Source: Cherax quadricarinatus
Lineage: Eukaryota > Arthropoda > Malacostraca > Decapoda > Parastacidae
DNA: 64,000 nt
Direction of reading: 5' to 3'
Assembly (NCBI RefSeq): GCF_038502225.1
Contig: NW_027195228.1
Location: 1 to 64,000 of the forward strand
A program made the translations under genes and the position numbers. Below are positions 46,396 through 55,900 of this stretch, piece by piece (position 1 is the first letter of the stretch; the number at the start of each line of letters is the position of its first letter). Below the pieces are notes generated by a model, which searched no databases, was not told the DNA's origin, and worked only from the letters and a program-made list of their open reading frames with translations.

Positions 46396-47107
46396 AAAAC
46401 TCTATTAATATTTAACTCAAGTCAAGGGATAACTAGACCTGATCTTGTTCTGACTTGTTACAAAAAACCAGAAACAGTCTGAATGTTAGAGGGGGAGACC
46501 TAGTATTCTCTTGAGATGTCTATACTTTATAGACATCGCCTTTTTGTAACAATCCTTCTTGTTTCTAAAATAATTATTAGGTATCACTAAAGGTGTACCA
46601 TTAAAAGGTTGCCTGATTTTGTTTCTTCCTTGTATTTACTGGTATTATTTTACTTATCAACATAACTCACGAAATCGTAATAACGCTATTGCAAACCAAC
46701 CATCGCGGGTTCTATCCCCGTCCTTGGTATGGTTTATTTTACTTATAACTCGACAAGGCCTCATCCAGTCGGCTTCTTATTTTCAACACTTTTGTACAAT
46801 GAAGAAGACAAAGTCTAAAAACAAATGGCATTTTCACGTGCCCTATGACCAAAGTTATTGAACCTAATTCCAGCATTCTACAATGGCTTCGATAACTTGT
46901 AAAATCCTCAGTAGCGAAACTACTAACGTTCAGAAAGTACAACGATGGTGATGGATGCAGTTCAAATGTGCAGATGCAGGTTTCGTAAATTAATGTTTAA
47001 AATAGTGTTAAATTTTTATTCACATTAAATCACGTTAAATAAATTTAAGTTTGGCTCTTCTGAACGGCTTCAGTATTTTAACGCATCCTCTTAAGTAACT
47101 CGTTGAA
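46396..47107. other. Unassigned segment between LINE fragments
   Basis: A/T-rich sequence without recognised coding motif, RNA or repeat. Confidence 0.4.
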
Positions 47108-47648
47108 TTGAGAGGGTTAATACTTAACGTACCACTGTATGGGGATTACTGCTTCAAAATAAAGATCATAGAATCAAAATTTGTCAGAAATTTTTGGGAT
47201 GTGCTGGAACAGGAGATTCGCAGCATGAATGTGCAGACGACAAATCAGCAGCAACTGCGTGATACTGTCAGGTTAACATGGACGAGAAAATTTAAGGACA
47301 AGTGGAAAATGACAAATGTGGTACCTATAAAGCAGAAGAAAGGTCGTTTGCTTCGAAATAAAGACTAATTTTTGGAAAATTTATGGAATTAATAATTGCC
47401 GAGACTATTTGGAGTCACTTAGAAAGACTTAAATTAATCAATGAATCTCAGCTTGGTTTTACAAAGGAGTGTGGAGGAAAGTAGAGACCCTCGCAAAAGG
47501 AGAGGATTTTTTTCATGGAAAGAGTCGTGATTGAGAGATAGGACACAAAACTTGCATAAATGGACATAAATCAGAGTGAGGACGCTTCACACGCGATGTT
47601 CCACATGGATTAGTGTTGGGCATTTTGTTGTTCATAACACATTTATAC
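47108..47648 (+). pseudogene. Heavily decayed CR1-type RT fragment
   Basis: Pieces of RT remain in shifting frames: DKWKMTNVVPI near 47300, GKFMELIIAETIWSHLE near 47380-47430, INESQLGFTKE near 47440, and CINGHKSE followed by VPHGLVLGILLF near 47550-47640. Stops and frameshifts are frequent. Confidence 0.7.
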
Positions 47649-47649
47649 G

Positions 47650-47935
47650 ACATACCTGGAGAATACCTGGAGAGGGCTTCGGGGGTCAACGCCCCCTAGG
47701 CCTGGTCTGAAACCAGGTCTTGTGGTAGATCAGGATCTGATCAACCAGGCTGTTACTGCTGGCCGCACGTAGACCAACATACGAACCACAGCCAGGCTCA
47801 TCAGGTACTGACTTTAGGTGCCTCTCCAGCACCTTCTTGAAGACAACCAGGAGTCTATTGGTAATCCTCTTTATGTATGTTGGGAGGCAGTTGAACAGTC
47901 TTGGGCCCTTGACACTTTATCGTATTTATGTGTGC
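47650..47935 (-). mobile_element. LINE 3' end (CCAGGTA-tail family)
   Basis: The segment is the reverse complement of the family at 32395-32705, including CCTGGTTGATCAG-type and GGCCTGG blocks. Its CCAGGTATTCTCCAGGTATG tail lies at 47650. It is inserted into the decayed CR1 copy. Confidence 0.65.
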
Positions 47936-48097
47936 CATGAAAGTTCTTTGTACACTCTGGGTCAGCAATTTCGCCTGCCTTGAAGGGGGCAGATAGTGTA
48001 CAGCAGCATTCCAGCCTAGACAGAACAAGCGATTTCAAGAGAATCATCATGTCAGCTAGGCCTGTATACCTTGTACATGTACTTGTAGAAATAAAGA
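47936..48097 (+). mobile_element. SINE/LINE 3' end with ATT tail
   Basis: It carries TCAGCTAGGCCTGTATACCT and TTGTACATGTACTTGTAG, then AATAAAGATG and (ATT)n. The same 3' end is seen in the SINE at 59700-59990. Confidence 0.65.

Positions 48098-48190
<93 letters not shown>
48098..48190 (+). repeat. (ATT)n microsatellite
   Basis: About 93 bp of uninterrupted ATT, forming the tail of the preceding retroelement end. Confidence 0.97.
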
Positions 48191-48199
48191 CACAGGATT

Positions 48200-49435
48200 G
48201 GGGTCCCTGGTTTTCAAGGTTTTCATTATCCATACTATCATTTTTTTCTAGCAGATGGGGTAGATACATTGTTGTGGTCTTCAAGGGTGAGATCCTCTAG
48301 TCCTTCACATTACTTTCTCGCTCTACTGTGGTTAGAATTTCTTGTATACCCTGATATACAGTTTTAATTTACTCAAGTTTTCCATACCTGAGTAGTTGAA
48401 ATTTCTCTTCATTGAACTTCACATTGTTTTCAGTGGCCCATTTGAAGATTTGGTAGATGTCCACTCGGAGTCTTACAGTTTCTTTAATGGAGGACACTGT
48501 CATGGCAATTCGGCTGTCATTTGCAAAGAAGACACAGAGCTATGGTTTACATCTGTCTTTGTCAGATATAAGGATGAGGAACAGGATTTGAGCGAGTACA
48601 GTGCCTTGTTTAACAGATCTTTTCAATGTAACTGCCTCAGACTTTACTCTATTTGTTATTACTCTTTGTAATAGTGCATTTTGTGCGCTATTACATCGTG
48701 GTCGCACTTATCGAAGGCTTTTGCAAAGTCTGTGTATGCTACATCTGCATTTTGTTTATCCTTGTCATAGAGGTCCAGTAGCTGTTGCCCTGGGTTGTGT
48801 AACTGATGGGTATCTAGCTGTTTGGCGATCTTGCTTCTTAGAACCCCTTCAAAGATTTTTTGATACGGGATGTTAGTGCTATCGGTATGCAGTTCTTTGC
48901 ATTTGCTTTATCGTCACCTTTGTAGAGTGGGGGTTATGTCTGTTGTTTTTAGTGAGTGTGGGATGACCCCTGTGTCCATGATCCCTCTCCATAGAACGCT
49001 GAAGGCACTTGCAGTTCTTGATGAATACGGAGTTCCATGAGTCTGGGCTTGGGGCAGATTGCATGGACATGTTATTTATTGCCTTTTCAAAGTCTTGTGG
49101 TGTTGGGATAGTATCAGAGATTTTTGAGATGACTACGTTTTGGGTCTCGGTCATGAAGAATTAATTTAGACTGTCGACCCTTAGTTTGGTTAACGGCTCG
49201 CTGAACACTGAATCATATTCGGACTTTAGTGTCTCACTCATACTTTGCTGTCATCTGTGTAGGTCCCATCTCGCCTAAGCAGGGGTCCAATACTGGATGT
49301 TTTTTCCTTAGATTTGGCATAAGAGAAGAAGTATTTTGGGTTTCTTCTGAATTTACTTTATGGCTTTTAATTCTTCCTGAGATTCTTTCATCCTGTAAGA
49401 TTCCTTAAGTTAAAGTTCGATATTTGTTATTTTTC
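48200..49435 (-). pseudogene. Decayed LINE reverse transcriptase, a second family
   Basis: Minus-strand fragments in several frames include SAPSPDSWNSVFIKNCK near 49040, DLYDKDKQNADVAYTDFAKA with FDKCDHD near 48690-48770, and RLRVDIYQIFKWATENNVKF with NEEKFQLLRYG near 48390-48480. The order is that of a LINE RT (fingers, DFAKAFDK palm, thumb). The protein differs from the CR1-type copies around it. Many stops and frameshifts are present. Confidence 0.65.
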
Positions 49436-49439
49436 TGAC

Positions 49440-49765
49440 CAGAGATGAGGCAAGTTTGCCGATGACACTAAAAAAGGTCGCCAGATTAATTCTGATGAGG
49501 ACATTAGAACACGCTACAAGATGTGGATAGGTTGATGCAGTAGTCAGAGAAGTGGCAGATGTAATTCAGTGTAGACAAATGTAATGTACTAAGCCTGGGA
49601 AAAGAAAATAACCACGGCAGTTATGAACTTAATGGAGATTTCAGTCACTCTGAATGAGGAAAAGGTTTTGAAGTTTTGGTTAGCGGTAATCTAAAGCCAA
49701 AAGAATTATTGGCTTCAGATTTAGAAATATAATTAGAGTCCTCAGGTTGTGCCTCAGGTTGTGCC
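49440..49765 (+). pseudogene. Decayed CR1-type RT fragment
   Basis: FADDTKKGRQINSDEDIRT and LGKENNHGSYELN correspond to the region just after the catalytic box in the 4096-6602 family. It is broken by stops. Confidence 0.7.
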
Positions 49766-49774
49766 TCATTCAGA

Positions 49775-49935
49775 TAATGCTCTCCTCAAGGGAGGTTCCT
49801 TGACGCTGGTGAGGGGCTTTTGATCTAAGGAATTGGATCTGTGCTCCGGTTACCTGAATTGAGCCTGAATACCTTATCCCCATGCGCTGAATAAGTCTTA
49901 CGGGTTTAGGGCTCCCCTATAATTATAATAATTAT
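49775..49935 (+). mobile_element. Short interspersed element ending in TAATTATAATAAT
   Basis: A compact ~160-bp unit runs from GGAGGTTCCTTGACGCTGGT to CGGGTTTAGGGCTCCCCTAT and an ATA-rich tail. It sits inside the CR1 remnant, whose coding sequence continues at 49936. Confidence 0.55.
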
Positions 49936-50160
49936 AATCAGATTATGCTGCACAGTTATGGTTACTGTATTACACAATGAACATAACTGCGCTAGGCAAT
50001 ACACAGAAAAAGTTGACAATTTGATCCCATGCATCAGAAATCTTTCCTGTAAGGATAGGCGTAGAATTAGGGGGGATATAATTGAGGTGCATAAATCGAA
50101 GAGACGAATAAAGAGTATATAAATAACGTGCTAAAATGTATGACCTATACACAAATAATC
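49936..50160 (+). pseudogene. Decayed CR1-type C-terminal fragment
   Basis: It begins DYAAQLW (compare DYAAQFWSPYYRMD in the intact copy) and continues in broken frames through the C-terminal region. It is interrupted by a PLE terminus at 50165. Confidence 0.65.
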
Positions 50161-50164
50161 CCCA

Positions 50165-50345
50165 TATTAGAGATAGAAAAGCTTACGATGACATTTTGGT
50201 CCTACTTGGACCATTTACGAAGTCACATTGTGAATTTGTAAATGGTCCAAGTATGACCGAAACGTCGTCGTAAGCTCCTGTCTCGTATGTGCAGGACATT
50301 TGTGTATTGTTCCAGTCACGGTATTGTACCCTTTTTTTTCTATAT
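50165..50345 (+). mobile_element. Penelope-like terminal repeat with hammerhead core
   Basis: The segment contains the hammerhead-like structure at 50181-50275 and TCGTATGTGCAGGACATTTG. It is inserted within a decayed CR1 copy whose 3' end resumes at 50360. Confidence 0.65.
50181..50275 (+). ncRNA. Hammerhead-ribozyme-like fold, stem I to stem III
   Basis: Stem I would be GCTTAC (50181-50186) with GTAAGC (50270-50275). A GATGA box follows stem I. The extended stem-II region contains GGTCC/GGACC-type pairs. The 3' side reads GACCGAAACGTCGTC, which gives box GAAA, a minimal A-C/G-U stem III with a GTC loop, and a GTC cleavage triplet immediately before stem I. Box 1 lacks one base against CUGANGA. 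Confidence 0.5.
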
Positions 50346-50359
50346 CTGGCCTGGACCGG

Positions 50360-50550
50360 ACTCGAAGCAATGGTTTGAAGTTGGAAAATTTTTAGATTTA
50401 GAAAGAATGTAGGCAAGTACTGGTTTGGTAATAGAGTTGTGGATGAGTGGAACAAACTCCCGAGTAAAATCATTGAAGCGTAAACCTTGGATAACTTTAA
50501 AAATAGGTTAGACAAGTACATGAATGGGTGTGGGTGGATATAAGTAAGAA
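50360..50550 (+). pseudogene. CR1-type LINE 3' coding end
   Basis: It encodes the final RKNVGKYWFGNRVVDEWNKL stretch and the last ~20 residues of the CR1 protein. It is the continuation of the fragments at 49440 and 49936. Confidence 0.7.
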
Positions 50551-50569
50551 CTTAAAGCAAGTTTATTTA

Positions 50570-50770
50570 GGTACAGGTACACGTAAATACCCGAACCTGC
50601 TTAGGGGGACATGATTGTGCTACCCGGGCTGTGGTTCGTACGTAGGACTACGTGCAGCCAGCAGTAACAGCCTGGTTTTTCAGGCCCTGATTCCCCGGGA
50701 GACCTGGTCTTGGATCGGGTCGCGGGGGCGTTGATCCCCGGAATACCCTCCAGGTAGACTCCAGGTAGGT
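50570..50770 (+). mobile_element. LINE 3' UTR fragment (CCAGGTA-tail family)
   Basis: It contains GCAGTAACAGCCTGGTT, GGGAGACCTGGTCTTGGAT and a tail CTCCAGGTAGACTCCAGGTA, matching 32395-32705. Confidence 0.65.
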
Positions 50771-52184
50771 AGACCTAAATGAAAACATGACACTGGTCGA
50801 TGACGCATTGACTTTCTTGAGTTATTCTGGGAGGCTAACCCTCCAGGTTAAAAACCTGAACAAATCTTATCTGATCATGAAACTGCGCAGTGTTAGCAGC
50901 TGACGTTTTTTAAAGTCAACCCGGAATTAGAGTAGAAAATGAACTGTGAAAGAAACTGAAGAAAACTTATTTTATCACCATATTATGAACTAATGTTATG
51001 AGAAAATGATTATTTTGGGTGTGTGCAGCTGGAATGTTGCTGTTGTTACTGCTGCTCCTGCTGCTGTTCCTGCTGCTCTTGGTGTTGTTGTTGCTGCTGT
51101 TCCTGTTGCTCCTGCTGCTGTTCCTGTTGCTCCTGGTGTTGTTGCTGCTCCTGCTGCTGTTCCTGCTGCTGTTCCTGCTGTTCCTGGTGTTGTTGCTGCT
51201 GTTGCTACTTCAGCTCTTGCTGCTCTAGCTACTCTTGTTGTTGCTGTTGTTCCTGCTGCTGTTACTGCTGTTGTTCCTGCTGCTCCTGCTGCTGTTGCTG
51301 CTGTTGTTCCTGCTGCTGTTACTGTTGTTGTTCCTGCTGTTCCTGCTGCTGTTGCTGCTGTTGTTCCTGCTGCTCCTGCTGCTGTTCTTACTGCTGCTGT
51401 TCCTGCTGCTCCTGCTCTTGCTACTCCCGCTATTGCTGCTCTAGCTACTGTTGTTGCTGCTGCTGTTCCTGCTGATCCTGCTGTTGATGCTTCTGTTGCT
51501 GTTGCTGCTGCTGTTGCTAATCCTGTTGTTGCTGCTGCTGATTCTGCTGTTGATGCTTCTGTTGCTGTTGCTGATGCTGCTGTTAATGCTGTTATTGCTG
51601 CTGCCGTTGCTGCTACTCCTACTGTTTCTCATGTTTTGCTATTAGTGCTTCTTTTGCTGCTGTTGCTATTACTGCTGCTGTTGCTAGTCCTGCTGATGAT
51701 ATTGCTGCTGCTGTTGCTGTTGCTATTGTTGCTGCTGATGTTGCTGTTCCTATTGCTGTTACTTCTTTTGCTATTGCTGCTGTTGCTATTGTTGCTGCTG
51801 TTACTACTGCTACTGTTGCTACTGCTACTAATGTTGCTATTGCTGATGCTGTTGATATTACTTTTGCTTCTATTGCTATTGCAGCTGTTGCTATTGATGT
51901 TGTTGTTGTTGCTACTGATGATGCTGTTGCTACTGTTGTTGCTGTTGATATTGCTGCTGCTGTTGCTATTTTTGCTGCTGTTGCTGTTGCTACTGCTGTT
52001 GATTCTGTTGCTATTGCCGCTGTTGCTATTGCTGCTATTGCTATTGCCACTGTTTCCGTTGCCATTGTTGTTGGTGCTGTTGCTGCTGCTGTTACTCATG
52101 CTGAAGCTGTTGTTATTGATTTGCTGTTGCTACTCTTAGTTCTGTTTTTATTGCTACAGATGCGGTTGTTATTACTGCTTTGCT

Positions 52185-52325
52185 GTTGCTGCTGTTCTTG
52201 GTGCTGATGCTATTGCTGTTGCTGCTGTTCTTGGTGCTGATGCTATTGCTGTTGCTGCTGTTCTTGGTGCTGATGTTATTGCTGTTGCTGCTGTTCTTGG
52301 TGCTGATGCTATTGCTGTTGCTGCT
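52185..52325 (+). repeat. 33-bp tandem repeat inside the triplet tract
   Basis: About four copies of TTCTTGGTGCTGATGCTATT followed by GCTGTTGCTGCTG lie in tandem. One copy has GTTATT for GCTATT. Confidence 0.85.
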
Positions 52326-52619
52326 ATTGCAATTACTGCTGCAACTGCTGTTGCTATGGCTGCTGCTGTTCTTTGTTTCTGCTACTGTTGTTGTTACTGC
52401 TGCTGCTGCTGTTGCTATTGCTATTGGTGCTGCTGTTCTTTTGCTGCTCTTCTTACTGTTGCTGCTGTTATTTTTGCTGCTGCTTCTGTTGCTATTGCTG
52501 CTGGTGCTCTTGCTATTACTGTTGCTGCTGTTACTGTTGGTGATCCTGCTGTTGCTATTGCTACTGTTGTTACTGCTGCTGCTGCTGCTGCTATTCCTGC
52601 TGTTGCTTCATGCTGCTGC

Positions 52620-52915
52620 TGTTGCTATTATACTGCTGCTCGTATTGTTGCTGTTGTTGCTATTGCTTTTGTTATTGCTGGTACTGTTGCTATTGCTGTT
52701 GCTGCTGCTGTTGCTATTGCTGCTGTTGCTGATTTTGCTATTGCTGCTGTTGCTATTGCTGCTGTTGCTATTATACTGCTGCTCGTATTGTTGCTGTTGT
52801 TGCTATTGCTTTTGTTATTGCTGGTACTGTTGCTATTGCTGTTGCTGCTGCTGTTGCTATTGCTGCTGTTACTGGTTTTGCTATTGCTGCTGTTGCTATT
52901 GCTGCTGTTGCTGAT
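52620..52915 (+). repeat. 144-bp duplication inside the triplet tract
   Basis: The block starting ATTATACTGCTGCTCGTATT occurs at about 52626 and 52770, and a diverged relative occurs near 55495. It shows larger-scale duplication within the tract. Confidence 0.8.
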
Positions 52916-55900
52916 TTTGCTATTGCTGCTCCTAGTGTTGCTACTATTTCTGAATTTGTTATTGATGTTGCTGCTGTTGCTACTGCTGCTGCTGTTGCTG
53001 CTGCTGCTGTTACATTGCTGCCCTGCTGCCGATACCGCCGCTTCCGCCGTTGATAACGCCGCCGCCTGCCGCCACACCGCTGCCGCCGCTCTGCCGACAC
53101 CGCCGGGTTGCTGCCACTACCGCTGCCGCTGCCGCTGCCGCCGCTGCCGCTGCTGGGCTGCTTTGCTGCCGCCGCCGATGCGCCGCTGCTGCTGCCACTG
53201 CTGCTACCGGCTGCTGTTGCTGCCGCTGCTGCTGGGCTGCCGCCGCTGCCGCCGCCGCCGCTACCACTGCCGCCGTTGCCACCGGCCGCCGCTGCCGCTG
53301 CTTACCGCTGCCGCCTGCTGCATCGCCGCCGCCGCTGCCGCGCCGCCGCCGCCGTTGCCACCGCCGCCGCTGCGCCGCTGTTGCTACCGCCTGCCGCCGC
53401 CTGCTGCCGCTGTTGCCGCTGCTGTTGCTACCGCTTGCCGCTGCCGCCACCGCCGCCACGCTGGTTGTTACCGCTGCTGCCGCTGCCGCCGCTGCTGCTG
53501 CCCCACCGCCGCCGCCGCCGCTACCGTTGCCACCGTTGCCGCCGCTGCCGCTGGTTGCCACCGCTGCCGCCGCCGCCGCCGCCGCCGCTGCTGATACCGC
53601 TGCCGCTGTTGCCGCTGCCGTTGCTACCGCTGCCGCTGCCGTTGCTACTGCCGCTGCCGCTGTTGCCACTGCTGCCGCCGCTGTTGCTACTGCTGCCGCT
53701 GTTGCTGCTGCTGCCGCTACCGCCGCCGCTGCTGCTACCGCCGCCGCCGCTGCTGCTACCGCCGCCGCTGCCGCCGCTGCCGCTGCCGCCCGCCGTTGCT
53801 ACCGCCGCCGCCGCCGCTGCTGCCGCTGTTGCCACTGCCGCCGCCGCTGCTGCTGCCGCCGCGGCCGCCGCTGTTGCTACCTGTTGCCGCTGCTGCTGCC
53901 CTGATGCTGCTGCCACGCCGCCGCCGCTGCTACCAAGGTTACCGCTGCTGCTGCCGCTGCTGTTGCTACCGCTGCCGCTGCCGCTGCCGCTGCTGCTGCT
54001 GCTGCTACCGCCGCCGCGCTGCCGCCGGCTGCCGCTGGTGCTGCTACTGCTGCTGCCGCTGCCGCTCGCTGCCGCTGCCGCCGTTTGCCACCGCCGCCGC
54101 TGCCACGCTGCTGCCCTGGTTGCCACCGCCGCTGCTGCTACCGCTGCCGCCGCCGCCGCCGTTGCCACCGCTGCCGCCGCTGCCGCCGCTGCTGCTACCG
54201 CCGCCGCCGTTGCCACCGCCGCCGCCGCTGCCGCCGCCGCTGCCGTTGCCACTGCCGCCGCCGCTGCCGCCGCTGCTGCCGCTATTGCTACTCGCCGCCG
54301 CTGCTGCTGCTGCCGCTGCTGCCGCTGCCGCCGCCGCTGTTGCCATTGCTACCGCCGCTGCTGCTGCCGCCGCTGCCGCTATTGCTACCGCCGCCGCTGC
54401 TGCTACCGCCACTGGCTGGGCGCTGCCGCCGCTGCCATTGCCACCGCCGCCGCCGCCACTGCCACCACCGCTGCCGCCGGCGCTGCCGCCGCCGCCGCCG
54501 CTGCTGCTGCCACCGCTGTGGCCACCGCTGCCGCTGCCGCTGCTGCCACCGCCGCCGCTGCTGCCACTGCCGCTGCTGCCGCTGGGCCGCCGCTGCCGCT
54601 GCCGTTGCTACCGCTGCCGCTGCCGCTGCTGCCGGGCGCTTTTCGCCGCCGCCGCTGCTGGCCAAGGTTACCGCTGCCGCTGCTGCCGCTGCTGCCGCTG
54701 TTGCTGCCGCTGCTGCTGTAGCCATCGCTGCTGCTGCTAATGCCGCTGCTGCCGCTGCCGCTGCCGCTGCTGCCGCTGCCGTTGCTACCGTTGCCGCTGC
54801 TGCTGCTGCCGCCATTACACTCCCGCTGCTGCTGCTGGCTGCCGCTGCTGCCGCTGCTGCTGCCGCCGCTGCCGCTGCCACTGCCGCTGCTGCTGCCGCC
54901 GCTGCCACTGCCACCGCCGCTGCCGCTGCCGCTCGCCGCTGCTGCTGCTGTCGCTTCTGGGCTGCCACTACCGCTGCCGCTGCCACTGCCACCGCCGCTG
55001 CCGCTGCTGCCGCTGTTGCTGCTGCTGCTGCCGCTGCTGCCGCCGCATCCGCCATTGCTACCGCTACTACCACTGCTCTACCGCCGCTGCCGCTGTTGCC
55101 ATTGTTACCGTTTCCCATTGCGCCGGGTGTTGGTTGCATTGCCGCAGTTACATTGGCATTGCTGCCGCCCTGCCGCTGCTGCCGCTGCCGCTACAATACC
55201 GCCGCTGCCGCAGCCGCTGCTGCTGCTGTTGGCTACTTCCGCTGCCGCTGCCGCCGCCGCCGCTGCTACTCCTGCCGCTGCCGCTACCACTGTTGCCACT
55301 GCTGCCGCTGCCGCTGCCGCTGCCGCTGCCGCCGCTGCTGCCGCTGCTGCTGCTGCTGCTGCTGCTGCTACTGCCGCTGGTGCCTTGCCACATTGCTGCT
55401 GCGTTACTGTTGGTGATCCCGCTGCTGCCATTGCTACCGCTGTTACCGCCGCCGCTGCCGCTGCTATTCCGCTGTTGCCTACGCCGCTGCTGCTACTATA
55501 CCGCTGCCCGCATTGTTACGGCTATTGGGCTTTGCTATTGCTGGTACTCGTTGCTATTGCTGTTGCCGCTGCCGTTGCTATTGCCGCTGTTGCTGATTCG
55601 CTATTGCCGCTGCTGCTATTGCCGCTGGGTTGGGCCATACTGCTGCCTCGCATTGCTGCTGGTTGTTGCCATTGCTTTTGTTATTGCTGGTACCGTTGCT
55701 ATTGCCGTTGCTGCTGCTGTTGCTATTGCTGCTAAGCTGGGTTGGTCTCATATTGCTGCCATTACTGCTGCCTGATCTCGCCATTGCCGCTCCCAGTGCT
55801 GTTACTATTCCCGAATCTGGTTATCGATGCTGCCGCTGTTGCTACCGCCGCTGCTGCCGTCGCTGCTGCTGCTGCTCTGCCGTTGATACCGCTGCTTCCG

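Noticed and set aside
47871..48300. Poly-Asn, poly-Leu and poly-Ile frames
   Set aside because: They are translations of the (ATT)n tail of a retroelement end.
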